DNA of 55,907 bases from Bacillota bacterium (GCA_029007925.1 JAQXIT010000109.1:1-55907); one strand, 5' to 3'. Counted from the stretch's first letter, positions 36,228 to 45,467 are shown. The notes: generated by a model not told the origin, from the sequence alone. Program-made: numbers and translations.

Positions 36228-37414
36228 CGCAGCCGCCTCTTGACGGGAGCAGGGGCCTTGATTTCCTCCTTCGTCAGGGTGCCGTCGGCTCCCAGCACCA
36301 TGGGCTGAATGGTATAGTGGGAGAATTTGGCAATCTCGTCCAGCTTCGCCTTTTCCGGGAAATTGCCGATGACGGAATAGGCAACGCCCTTGCGCTTTGC
36401 CCGGCCGGTTCTGCCGATGCGGTGGACGTAGTATTCATTCTCCTCGGGAACGTCGAAATTGATGACGCATTCCACATCGTCCACGTCAATGCCCCGGGAG
36501 GCCACATCGGTGGCGATCAGCACCGGCAGCTTGCCGTCCCGGTAGCGCTGCATGGTTTTCTCCCGCTGGCTCTGGCGGATGTCGCCGTGGATGCACTCGC
36601 AGTCCAGTCCCGCCAGCTGGAATTCGTCGCACAGGCGCTGGCACATATGCTTGGTGTTGCAGAAGATCATCACCCGCCCGAAGCCCTGACTGCGGATCAG
36701 CCGCAGAGTGGTCTCCGCCTTCTCCAGCGGGGAAACCGTCAGACAGTACTGGTCGATGTCCGGACGATCCTCCTGCTTGGGCTCCACGGTGATTTCCAAC
36801 TCGTCCCGCTGGTACATCCAGGACACCGTCATGACCTCCTGAGAAATGGTGGCGGAAAACAATCCCAGATTCTTCCGGTTCTTCACCTTCTCAATGATCC
36901 GGGTCACATCCTTGAAAAAGCCCATATCCAGCATCCGGTCGGCCTCATCCAGCACCACGGTCTGGATTTTATCCAGCCGTACCGTTTTCCGGTTGTAATG
37001 ATCCATCAGCCGTCCCGGCGTGGCCACCACGATCTGGGGTTTTTTCTCCAGCGCCTTGATCTGTCCGCCGATGCCGGCGCCGCCGTAGAGCACCGCCACC
37101 CGGATGCCGCTGTAATAAGTCAGCAGTCCCCGCAGCTCGTCGCCGATCTGAATGGCCAGCTCCCGGGTGGGAGCCAGGATCAGTCCCTGCACATCGGAGC
37201 ACTGGGGGTCGATATGCTCGATCATGGGGATGCCGAAGGCAAAGGTCTTGCCGGTACCGGTGGGCGCCTTGGCGATCACGTCCTTCCACTGCATGAAAGG
37301 CGGGATGGCCTCCGCCTGAATGGTGGTGGGATAGCCGTAGCCCTTCTGCTCCAGGGCCTTCAGCATGGCCTCGCTGAGCCCCAGATCCTGAAATGTCAGA
37401 TTTTGATTCTCCAT
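36224..37414 (-). CDS. DEAD-box RNA helicase
   Basis: APTGTGKT, PTRELAIQ, ATPGRL, VLDEADRMLD, FSAT, HGDIRQSQRE, HRIGRTGRA motifs. Confidence 0.96.
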   Translation of the reverse strand: MENQNLTFQDLGLSEAMLKALEQKGYGYPTTIQAEAIPPFMQWKDVIAKAPTGTGKTFAFGIPMIEHIDPQCSDVQGLILAPTRELAIQIGDELRGLLTYYSGIRVAVLYGGAGIGGQIKALEKKPQIVVATPGRLMDHYNRKTVRLDKIQTVVLDEADRMLDMGFFKDVTRIIEKVKNRKNLGLFSATISQEVMTVSWMYQRDELEITVEPKQEDRPDIDQYCLTVSPLEKAETTLRLIRSQGFGRVMIFCNTKHMCQRLCDEFQLAGLDCECIHGDIRQSQREKTMQRYRDGKLPVLIATDVASRGIDVDDVECVINFDVPEENEYYVHRIGRTGRAKRKGVAYSVIGNFPEKAKLDEIAKFSHYTIQPMVLGADGTLTKEEIKAPAPVKRRLR

Positions 37415-37489
37415 GGTAAATTCGTCCTTTTCGCTCTAACGTACTCATTTTGCTTATTGTAGCATTTTTTTCTTCAATATGCAACCTTT

Positions 37490-39256
37490 TTATCCCAGCA
37501 GCAGCTTCACCATCATGCACAGCAAGATTCCCATGGCCGTGGGAAGCACAAATGCCGCTGCCGTCTGCTTCAGACTGCCGGTTTCCCGGCGAATGGTCAG
37601 CAGCGTGGTGGCGCAGGGCCAATGAAATACGGTAAACAGCATGGTGCAAACCGCCGTCCGCCATGTCCAGCCCGCCGCCATCAGAAGTTCACCGCCGGCG
37701 TCCCCGATTCCCTGAAGGCTAATCGCTCCCGTCAGCGCCATAAGGATCACCGGAATCAGGAGTTCGTTGGCAGGCAGCGACAGCAGAAACGCCAGCAGAA
37801 TCACGCCGTTCATTCCCATAGCCTTTCCGAAGGGATCCAGCGCCGCCGCGGCGCTTCCCAGCAGAGAGCATTTTGCCAAAAGCCACAGCAGCGCTCCCGC
37901 CGGTGCCGCCACCTTCAGAGCTCTTCCCGCAATGTGCAGGGTTCTGTCCAAAAGGGATCGCACAAGAATCTGTCCGATCCGGGGGCGACGCAATGGCGGC
38001 ATCTCCATCAGAAATGTACTCTGTTCATGCTTCAGAGCCGTCCGGCTCAGCACGCCTGAAGCAGCCATGGCCCCCAGAACCCCCAGCACGGTAAACCCAG
38101 CCACCGCCAGCGCGCCGCCCGCGCCGCCGAAAAACAGACTTCCCAGCAGAATCAGGGTGGGAAAGCGGCCGTTGCAGGGCACCATGGCATTGGTCAGGAC
38201 GGCCAGGAGACGCTCCCGGGGCGAGTCGATGATCCGGCAGCCGGTGACCCCCACCGCGTTGCAGCCCAGCCCCATGCACAGCGTCAGCGCCTGCTTGCCG
38301 CAGCCGCCGCAGCGGCACATTTTTCCGTCCAGCAGGAAGGCCATTCTCGGCAGATATCCGATGTCCTCCAACACGGTAAACAGGGGGAAGAAAATCGCCA
38401 TCGGCGGCAGCATCACGGAGATCACCCGGGCAGAAGTGGCATACATACCGTCCAGAATCACCCCGGACAGCCACCCGGGCGCCGCCGACAGCCAACGCTT
38501 CAGGAGAAAATAACCGCTGTCCAGCAGTTTCCCAAGCAGTTCCGAAGGATAGTTGGCACCCCACACCGTAATCCAGAGTATGAGAAGCAGCAGCAAAAGC
38601 ATTATGGGAATCCCGAAGCGCCTGCTCACCAGAATTTCGTCCACCCGGCTGCGCCACCGGGCGGAGGTATCCTCCGTCCTGCGGATGCAGCTCCGGGCAA
38701 TCTCCTGGGCGGCGGCCACGGGATCCGGCCAGCTTCGCGGAAGTGTGACAGGCACCGCGGCGGCGATCCGCTCCAGCAGTTCCTCCAATCCCCGCTTCTT
38801 TCCCGCCGCCGTCAGCACCACCGGCGCGCCCAGCAGCCGGGACAGTTCGCCGGCATCGATATGGATTCCCCTGCGTCGGGCTTCATCTATCAGATTCACG
38901 CAGACGACCACCTTCTCCGTCCGTTCCAGAATCTGCAGCGCCAGAATCAGGGAGCGTTCCAGACAGCTTCCGTCGCAGACCACCACGGTACAGTCCGCTT
39001 CTCCGGAGGAGATGTACTCCGCCGCGATCCGTTCATCCTCGCTGCCGCCGCTGAGGGAATATGTACCCGGCAGATCCACGAACCGGAACACTCCACCCTT
39101 TGCCCGGCATTTTCCCTCGGCGATGCCCACGGTTTTTCCCGGCCAGTTACCGGTGTGCTGCCGAAGCCCGGTAAGGGCGTTGAACAGTGTGCTTTTGCCC
39201 ACATTGGGATTCCCCGCCAGTGCCACGGTCATCCTCGGTACCGGCTGCCCCCTCAT
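37490..39256 (-). CDS. feoB: Ferrous iron transporter FeoB (short clostridial form)
   Basis: GNPNVGKSTLFNALTG, VDLPGTYSL, Gate regions, CGKQALTLCMGLGCNAVGVTGCRIIDSPRERLLA. Confidence 0.94.
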   Translation of the reverse strand: MRGQPVPRMTVALAGNPNVGKSTLFNALTGLRQHTGNWPGKTVGIAEGKCRAKGGVFRFVDLPGTYSLSGGSEDERIAAEYISSGEADCTVVVCDGSCLERSLILALQILERTEKVVVCVNLIDEARRRGIHIDAGELSRLLGAPVVLTAAGKKRGLEELLERIAAAVPVTLPRSWPDPVAAAQEIARSCIRRTEDTSARWRSRVDEILVSRRFGIPIMLLLLLLILWITVWGANYPSELLGKLLDSGYFLLKRWLSAAPGWLSGVILDGMYATSARVISVMLPPMAIFFPLFTVLEDIGYLPRMAFLLDGKMCRCGGCGKQALTLCMGLGCNAVGVTGCRIIDSPRERLLAVLTNAMVPCNGRFPTLILLGSLFFGGAGGALAVAGFTVLGVLGAMAASGVLSRTALKHEQSTFLMEMPPLRRPRIGQILVRSLLDRTLHIAGRALKVAAPAGALLWLLAKCSLLGSAAAALDPFGKAMGMNGVILLAFLLSLPANELLIPVILMALTGAISLQGIGDAGGELLMAAGWTWRTAVCTMLFTVFHWPCATTLLTIRRETGSLKQTAAAFVLPTAMGILLCMMVKLLLG

Positions 39257-39483
39257 GGACGCGTGACCCGGATATCCCGCAGATCCCGGGTGCGGAGCGC
39301 GACGACGGTACCCCGAAATTCCACCGCCGTTACGGTGCCGTCACAGCTTCGATACCGGGGGACAACCCGGGTACCCGGTACCATTCCAAATCTCTCCAGC
39401 CTATTTTTCAGCGCCGGCGCCGTATTCACCGCCGTAACCGTTGCCCCGCTGCCCATGGGCAGACGCTCCAGTCCCATCTCCAT
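39253..39483 (-). CDS. feoA: FeoA-family protein
   Basis: Small SH3-like ORF LERLPMGSGATVTAVNTAPALKNRLERFGMVPGTRVVPRY; overlaps feoB start. Confidence 0.85.
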   Translation of the reverse strand: MEMGLERLPMGSGATVTAVNTAPALKNRLERFGMVPGTRVVPRYRSCDGTVTAVEFRGTVVALRTRDLRDIRVTRP

Positions 39484-39602
39484 ACCTATCCCTCCAGAGA
39501 TTCGTTATGCCATTGTATCCCGCCGGGGAAGGTTTTGTGCGGAAATTACGTCTTTTCTTTTGTCGGATTTTGTGATATGATTCTGAAAAAGGAGGCCATG
39601 CA

Positions 39603-40232
39603 ATGGAGGAAAAGGTTCGCGCCATCATTGAGATTCTGAAGGAAAAATACCCGGACGCCCTGTGCGCCCTGCATTACGGGAAGGATTACGAGCTGATGAT
39701 TGCCGTCCGGCTTTCGGCACAATGCACCGATGCCCGGGTGAATCTGGTCACCCCCGGTCTGTTCGCCGCTTATCCCACCCTGGAAAGTCTGGCCAACGCC
39801 GACATTGCCGACATTGAAAATCACGTCCGATCCTGCGGCTTCTATAAGCACAAGGCCCGGGACATTGTTCTGTCCTGTCAGATGCTGCTGTCGGACTACG
39901 GCGGCAAGGTGCCCGGCACCATGGAGGAGCTGCTGCGCATCCCCGGCGTGGGACGAAAAACCGCCAATCTTCTGCTGGGGGATCTGTACGACGTTCCCGG
40001 CAGCGTGGTCTGCGACACCCACTGTATGCGCATCTGTGAGCGGCTGGGGCTGTCCAAGGGCCGGGAGCCGGAAAAGGTGGAGCGGCAGCTTCGGGAGATT
40101 CTGCCCCCCGGGGAGAGCAGCGGTTTTTGCCACCGGATCGTCCTTTTCGGTCGGGAGGTCTGCACCTCCCAGCGCCCCAAATGCGCCGAATGCCCCCTGG
40201 CCATGTGGTGTCAGGAGATCAACCGGGGCTGA
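39603..40232 (+). CDS. nth: Endonuclease III
   Basis: RLSAQCTDARVN, IPGVGRKTANLLLGD, VCDTHCMRICERLGL, Fe-S C-x6-C-x2-C-x5-C (CTSQRPKCAECPLAMWC). Confidence 0.96.
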   Translation: MEEKVRAIIEILKEKYPDALCALHYGKDYELMIAVRLSAQCTDARVNLVTPGLFAAYPTLESLANADIADIENHVRSCGFYKHKARDIVLSCQMLLSDYGGKVPGTMEELLRIPGVGRKTANLLLGDLYDVPGSVVCDTHCMRICERLGLSKGREPEKVERQLREILPPGESSGFCHRIVLFGREVCTSQRPKCAECPLAMWCQEINRG

Positions 40233-40254
40233 CCCGCAGAAAATCATTCTACTT

Positions 40255-40289
40255 CCCCCCTTGTCCGCATAGGATTCGGACAAGGGGGG
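40255..40289 (+). promoter_or_regulatory. 13-bp hairpin sequestering the putative SD of the flippase gene
   Basis: CCCCCCTTGTCCG-CATAGGATT-CGGACAAGGGGGG, then GATCCTTTTG start region. Confidence 0.55.
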
Positions 40290-40296
40290 GATCCTT

Positions 40297-41781
40297 TTGC
40301 CCAGAAAGCTGCCTATATTCTACAGTGCCCTGATGCTTACCGGCGTGAACCTTCTGCTGCGGCTGGCGGGCACCACCTTTCAGGTGTATCTGTCCTCCCG
40401 GATCGGTGCGGAAGGTATCGGGCTGCTGCAGCTTGTGATGAGCGTCGGTTCCATGGCTCTGGTGGCCGGTATGGCCGGCATCCGCACCGCCACCATGTAT
40501 CTCACCGCCGAAGACCTGGGTCGAAAAAAGCCGGGCAGCGTGGTTTGGGTGCTGTCCGGCTGCGTGGCATACAGCGTTCTGTGCAGTTCCGCCGTCGCCG
40601 CCGGCATCTATGTGTACGCGCCGGTTCTGGCGAGCCGCTGGATCGGCAGCCCGGATACCGTGGATAGTCTGCGGCTGTTCGCCGCGTTTCTTCCGGTTAA
40701 CTGTCTGGCCGGCGTCATGGCGGGCTATTTCACCGGAGCCAACCGCATCGGTACCCTTGCCGCGGTGGAGGTGGCGGAGCAAATCTGCTCCATGATCTGT
40801 ACGGTATCCCTGCTGACTCTGTGGGCAGGTCATGATGCAGGACGTTCCTGTCAGGCTGTGGTTCTGGGCAGTGGACTGGGCACCTGCCTGACCCTTTCCT
40901 GTCTGGTGATTCTGCGTCTTCTGGAGCGAAACAAAGCCTCCCGTCCTCTTCCCGTAGCCAGGCGGCTCCTGCAAACGGTGGTGCCGCTGGCACTGGCGGA
41001 CGATCTGCGCACCGGAATCACCACGCTGGAAAACCTGATGGTTCCCAAGCGCCTTGCCCTGTATGGCGGTGTTTTGTCGCCGCTGGCGGCCTTCGGAACG
41101 GTCTGCGGCATGGTGTTTCCTATTCTGATGTTCCCGGTGGCCATACTCTACGGTCTGACGGAGCTGCTGATTCCCGAATTGGCCCGGTGCCGGGCTGCGG
41201 GAAGCGGACAGCGGGTGTCCCATCTGGTGCAGAAAAGCCTGCGGGTGGCGCTGCTTTACGGCACCGTCTGCGGCGGGCTGCTGTTCCTTAACGCCGACGC
41301 TCTCTGCCGGGCGCTGTACAAAAGCGACGAGGCAGGTACCTATCTGCGCTGGTTTTCCCTGCTGGCGGTTATGCTCTACTGCGACACGGTAACGGATGCC
41401 ATGATTAAGGGACTGGGACAGCAGAAGCACAGCGTGTGCTACAACATCCTCACCAACACCATGGATGTGGCTTTTCTGTACATTCTGCTTCCCAGATACG
41501 GCATTCGGGGCTATTTTGCCAGCTTTCTCGTCACCCATGTCATCAATTTCCGGCTCAGCATCGGCCGTCTGCTGAAGATCACCGGAGAGCGAATCCCGCC
41601 GCGGGTGCCTGTCCTGACCCTGACGGCGGCGGTGTTCGCCCTGTGGGTCTCCGGATTTTTATCCGCCCCTCTTTTGCGCACCGGCGCCTTCCTCACCGTC
41701 CTGACCTGTCTGCTGTTCCTTCTGAAGATTCTCAGCCGGGAGGATCTGATCTGGCTGAAAGGTCTGATATGCAAGAAATGA
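40297..41781 (+). CDS. SpoVB/MurJ-type polysaccharide flippase (MOP superfamily), TTG start proposed
   Basis: LPIFYSALMLTGVNLLLRLAGTTFQVYLSSRIGAEGIGLLQLVMSVGSMALVAGMAGIRTATMYL...; start could instead be ATG near 40333. Confidence 0.88.
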   Translation: MPRKLPIFYSALMLTGVNLLLRLAGTTFQVYLSSRIGAEGIGLLQLVMSVGSMALVAGMAGIRTATMYLTAEDLGRKKPGSVVWVLSGCVAYSVLCSSAVAAGIYVYAPVLASRWIGSPDTVDSLRLFAAFLPVNCLAGVMAGYFTGANRIGTLAAVEVAEQICSMICTVSLLTLWAGHDAGRSCQAVVLGSGLGTCLTLSCLVILRLLERNKASRPLPVARRLLQTVVPLALADDLRTGITTLENLMVPKRLALYGGVLSPLAAFGTVCGMVFPILMFPVAILYGLTELLIPELARCRAAGSGQRVSHLVQKSLRVALLYGTVCGGLLFLNADALCRALYKSDEAGTYLRWFSLLAVMLYCDTVTDAMIKGLGQQKHSVCYNILTNTMDVAFLYILLPRYGIRGYFASFLVTHVINFRLSIGRLLKITGERIPPRVPVLTLTAAVFALWVSGFLSAPLLRTGAFLTVLTCLLFLLKILSREDLIWLKGLICKK

Positions 41782-41805
41782 CCCGCCGCCGGCGGGTCAT
41801 TTCAA
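41778..41805 (+). terminator. Terminator hairpin overlapping the flippase stop codon
   Basis: ATGACCCGCC-GCC-GGCGGGTCAT then TTTC. Confidence 0.5.
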
Positions 41806-41815
41806 ATATTACCGC

Positions 41816-43258
41816 TTACAGCGCCTTCAGCACTTCCAGCAGGAATTCCCAGGTTCTGCGGGTGGATTCGATTTCCAGCTTTTCCCGGCTGGTGTGGATG
41901 TCGTGCATATCCGGGCCGATGGAAACGCAGTCCAGCCCCGGCAGCTTCTCGCTGAGCAATCCGCACTCCAGACCCGCGTGGATGGCCACCACCTGCGGTT
42001 CCTTCCCGAACATCTCCCGGAAAATGCGAACCATGGCGTCCCGCAGGACGGAATCCTTTTTGTACTCCCAGGCAGGGTACTCCCCTGTCTCACTGCAGCT
42101 TCCGCCGTGGAACTGCGCCAGCTCCGCCAGTTTATCCAGCAGCTCCCGCTTCTCCCTGTTCACGGAACTGCGGACGGAGAAGGTCAGCTTCAGCTCCTCT
42201 CCCAGCTTTGCCACGCCCAGATTCAGGCTGGTCTGCACAAGGCCGGGAATATCCTGGCTCCACGCCTGCACCCCGTTGGGAACCGCGTTCAGCAGGGCGA
42301 TAACCTTGGCGGAATCCTCGGTACTCAGGGCGTTGGCGCCCAGCGCGTCCGCGTCGTCTCCCCAGATTTTCACATCCGGCTCATCGTACTCCCGGACGAT
42401 TTCCGCCCGGAGGGTCTCGCAGATCTCATTGATCCGCTCCGGGTGCATCCCCAGCGCAACGATGGCTGCCGTGCAGGAGCGGGGAATGGCGTTGTCCTTG
42501 GCGCCGCCCTGCAAAGCGGCGATGCACAGTGGCATTTCCTGCCGGATCCGGCCCAGAAGCTGACCCATGACCTTGTTGGCGTTGGCGCGGTTTTTGTGAA
42601 TCTCCACGCCGGAGTGACCGCCCCGGAGTCCGTCCACCGTCAGCTTGACGCAGGGGCCGCAAACCGCCCGGCGCGGAGCGGGCATTGTGATGGTGGCTCT
42701 GGCGCCGCCGGCGCAGGATACGGTGAAGATTCCCTCGTCCTCGGAGTCCAGATTGATGAGGGTGCGTCCCCGGAGACCGGACAGATCGACACCCACAGCA
42801 CCGTACATTCCGGTTTCCTCATCCACGGTGATGATGACCTCCAGCGGCGGATGAGGGATGCTCCGATCCGCCAGCAGCGCCAGCGCGTAGGCCACGGCGA
42901 TGCCGTCGTCACCGCCCAGCGTGGTGCCTCTGGCAAACACGCAGGTGCCGTCGTGGGTCACATCCAGAGCGTCGGTCTCCATATTGATGGGACTTTCGGG
43001 ATCCTTCTCACAGACCATGTCCATATGACCCTGCAGGATCACAGGCTCATGATCCTCCATGCCGCAGGTACCCTCCTGGAACAGCAGCACGTTGTTGAGC
43101 TCGTCCTGCGCCCAGCGAATCCCCTGCTCCCGGGCAAAGGAAACCAGGTAATCGCTGATGGCTTTGGTATTCCCGCTGCCGTGGGGAATGGAACAGATTT
43201 TTTCAAAATAAGCAAATACGGACGCCGGCTCCAGGCCGGCCAGCTTTTCGGCTTTCAT
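41816..43258 (-). CDS. pepD: Aminoacyl-histidine dipeptidase (M20 family)
   Basis: MKAEKLAGLEPASVFAYFEKICSIPHGSGNTKAISDYLVSFA..., ILQGHMDMVCEKDP, TTLGGDDGIAVAYALALL. Confidence 0.95.
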   Translation of the reverse strand: MKAEKLAGLEPASVFAYFEKICSIPHGSGNTKAISDYLVSFAREQGIRWAQDELNNVLLFQEGTCGMEDHEPVILQGHMDMVCEKDPESPINMETDALDVTHDGTCVFARGTTLGGDDGIAVAYALALLADRSIPHPPLEVIITVDEETGMYGAVGVDLSGLRGRTLINLDSEDEGIFTVSCAGGARATITMPAPRRAVCGPCVKLTVDGLRGGHSGVEIHKNRANANKVMGQLLGRIRQEMPLCIAALQGGAKDNAIPRSCTAAIVALGMHPERINEICETLRAEIVREYDEPDVKIWGDDADALGANALSTEDSAKVIALLNAVPNGVQAWSQDIPGLVQTSLNLGVAKLGEELKLTFSVRSSVNREKRELLDKLAELAQFHGGSCSETGEYPAWEYKKDSVLRDAMVRIFREMFGKEPQVVAIHAGLECGLLSEKLPGLDCVSIGPDMHDIHTSREKLEIESTRRTWEFLLEVLKAL

Positions 43259-43318
43259 TTGGCATTCTCCTTTACCAAAGGTTTTTGCATATTCTACCAC
43301 ATTCCAAACGGAATGTCC

Positions 43319-43353
43319 ACAAAAAATAACCACAGGGCGAACCCTGTGGTTAT
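43319..43353 (-). terminator. Intrinsic terminator after secG
   Basis: Minus strand ATAACCACAGGG-TTCG-CCCTGTGGTTAT then TTTTTT. Confidence 0.8.
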
Positions 43354-43366
43354 CTTCCATATCAAA

Positions 43367-43600
43367 TCAGAACAGGCTCAGAGACAGCGTCAGCAGACCC
43401 CAAACAAGGGCGATCCACTTGGTAGCGGAGGCCAGCACCTTGTCCAGGCTGCCGCTTTTGCTCTTGCTCAGGTAGGAATCGTTGTTGCCGCTGAGAACGC
43501 CCAGACCGGACTCCTTGCCGGACTGCAGCAGGACAACCACGATCAGCGCCACGCTGGCGAGAACCTCAAAACCGATCAGAACATACCGCAAAACATTCAT
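43367..43600 (-). CDS. secG: Preprotein translocase subunit SecG
   Basis: MNVLRYVLIGFEVLASVALIVVVLLQSGKESGLGVLSGNNDSYLSKSKSGSLDKVLASATKWIALVWGLLTL. Confidence 0.93.
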   Translation of the reverse strand: MNVLRYVLIGFEVLASVALIVVVLLQSGKESGLGVLSGNNDSYLSKSKSGSLDKVLASATKWIALVWGLLTLSLSLF

Positions 43601-43690
43601 TTTTCTAACCTCCCTCCGCGGGTATATGGCATACATCTTGTACATAATAGCACATGGTTTTGAAAAATGCAAGTGCTAATCGATATTTTT

Positions 43691-44824
43691 TTACTTTGTG
43701 ACCCAATTCCCGGTGGCAAGGCAATTCAGATAGCTTTCGATGAAGGGATCCAGCGCTCCGTCCATGACGCCGTTGACGTTGGCGGTCTCGCAGCCGGTGC
43801 GGGTGTCCTTCACCAGCGTGTAGGGCATGAATACATAGTTGCGGATCTGGCTGCCCCACTCGATCTTCTGCTGGACGCCCTTGATGTCGGAAATCTTGTC
43901 CAGATGCTCCCGCTCCTTGATCTCCACCAGCTTGCTGCGCAGCATCCGCAGACAGGTCTCCTTGTTCTGGAACTGGCTCCGCTCGGTCTGGCAGGACACC
44001 ACGATGCCGGTGGCCTTGTGGATCAAACGGACGGCGGAGGAGGTCTTGTTGATATGCTGACCGCCGGCGCCGGAGGAACGGTATACCTGCATTTCGTAGT
44101 CCTCGGGCTTGATCTCCACATCCTGGCTGTCGTCCTGGATATCGGGAATCACTTCCACGGCGGCGAAGGAGGTCTGCCGCCGGGCGTTGGCGTCGAAGGG
44201 CGACACCCGCACCAGACGGTGGACGCCGTTCTCCCCCTTCAGGAAGCCGTAGGCGTTGACGCCCTCGATGAGGATATCCGCGGACTTGAGGCCGGCCTCG
44301 TCGCCCTCCAGATAATCCAGAATTTTGTAGGTAAAGCCGTGGCGCTCCGCCCAGCGGGTATACATCCGGTAGAGCATCTGGCACCAGTCCTGCGCCTCGG
44401 TGCCGCCGGCACCGGCATGGAAGCTCATCAGGGCGTTGTTGCCGTCGTAGTGGCCGGTGAGCAGGGTTTCCAGCCGGCAGGATTCCATCTCGGCGGTCAG
44501 GGTCTCGAAGCCCTCCTTCAGCTCCGGCAGCATGGAGTCGTCGTCCTCCTCGGCGGCCATTTCGCAGATGGTCATCAGGTCATCCCATGTGGACACCATC
44601 TTCTCGTACATTTCGATCTTGGATTCGGTCTGCCGGCACTTGACCACGATCTTCTGGCTCTTTTCGGGATCGTCCCAGAAGCCGGGCGCCTCCTGCATGG
44701 CATGGTAGCGCTCCAGCTCGCTGCGGAGCCCCTCCAGATTCAGAGAATCCGCCAGACCGTCCAGCGCCGGCCGGCAGTCGTTGAGTTTCTGCTTGTAGCT
44801 GTCAAATTCGATATTCATGGGCAT
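43691..44824 (-). CDS. prfB: Peptide chain release factor 2
   Basis: GGQ motif SSGAGGQHINKTSSAVR; SPF anticodon-like motif RVSPFDANARRQTSF; uninterrupted single frame. Confidence 0.95.
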   Translation of the reverse strand: MPMNIEFDSYKQKLNDCRPALDGLADSLNLEGLRSELERYHAMQEAPGFWDDPEKSQKIVVKCRQTESKIEMYEKMVSTWDDLMTICEMAAEEDDDSMLPELKEGFETLTAEMESCRLETLLTGHYDGNNALMSFHAGAGGTEAQDWCQMLYRMYTRWAERHGFTYKILDYLEGDEAGLKSADILIEGVNAYGFLKGENGVHRLVRVSPFDANARRQTSFAAVEVIPDIQDDSQDVEIKPEDYEMQVYRSSGAGGQHINKTSSAVRLIHKATGIVVSCQTERSQFQNKETCLRMLRSKLVEIKEREHLDKISDIKGVQQKIEWGSQIRNYVFMPYTLVKDTRTGCETANVNGVMDGALDPFIESYLNCLATGNWVTK

Positions 44825-45000
44825 GATCTCTCATTTCGTTGAAATTTGCACATACGGTATGTATTATAGCCGAAATTTCCCATTCTGTAAAGAGGATTCC
44901 GAAAAAAACACGCCCATTCCGGCACGGCAGAAGAACGGCGGCCGCCCGAAGGCCGCCGCCGTGTTTCCTGTTTCCTTGGAACCGCTGTGTGGGAGGTGCG

Positions 45001-45246
45001 TCAGCCGCCTTTGCCGCCCCGTTCGATAAAGCATCCGACAGCGATCCCGCTTTCATCAAACCGGACGGAGAAAAGCCATGGCGGTTCCGCCCCAGAAATC
45101 CGACATAAGATTCCGTGAGAGAATAGGAGCTGGTAACATTCCGATAGATGCCATTCTCATCCGAAGTTTTCCCGGCAAACCAGCTAACCTGTGACCATAC
45201 GCACAGGAAGCCAATGCACAGCGCGAGCAGGATGAAATAATAACAT
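45001..45246 (-). pseudogene. Probable frameshifted remnant of a small membrane-anchored protein
   Basis: RBS GGGAGG then ATG TTA TTA at 45246; coherent segments YFILLALCIGFLCVWSQVSWFAGKTSDENGIYRNVTSSYSLTESYVGF and FSVRFDESGIAVGCFIERGGKGG* lie in different frames. Confidence 0.35.
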
Positions 45247-45290
45247 CAAGATACCTCCCTATACGCTTTCGAAAAAAACACGGGAATTTG

Positions 45291-45319
45291 TTGACAGATG
45301 CCGTTTTTTTCGTTACAAT
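45291..45319 (+). promoter_or_regulatory. Consensus sigmaA promoter of tRNA-Arg
   Basis: TTGACA (45291-45296), 17 nt, TACAAT (45314-45319). Confidence 0.85.
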
Positions 45320-45333
45320 ACGATGGTACATAT

Positions 45334-45410
45334 GCCCCAGTAGCTCAGTTGTATAGAGCGTCCGCCTCCTAAGCGGAAGGTCGGAGGTTAGAGTCCTCTC
45401 TGGGGTGCCA
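45334..45410 (+). tRNA. tRNA-Arg(CCT) with encoded CCA
   Basis: GCCCCAG TA GCTC AGTTGTATA GAGC G TCCGC CTCCTAA GCGGA AGGTC GGAGG TTAGAGT CCTCT CTGGGGT GCCA; anticodon CCT. Confidence 0.95.
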
Positions 45411-45414
45411 TAAG

Positions 45415-45446
45415 CCTGGATCCCTCGGGATCCAGCTTCTGTTTTT
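45415..45446 (+). terminator. Intrinsic terminator after the tRNA
   Basis: CTGGATCC-CTCG-GGATCCAG-CTTCTGTTTTT. Confidence 0.7.
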
Positions 45447-45467
45447 ACAAACAGGGAGGTTATGTTT

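Noticed and set aside
37490-39256. Unusual Cys-rich FeoB variant
   Set aside because: The CGKQALTLCMGLGCNAVGV segment matches what I know of short clostridial FeoB proteins; ordinary.
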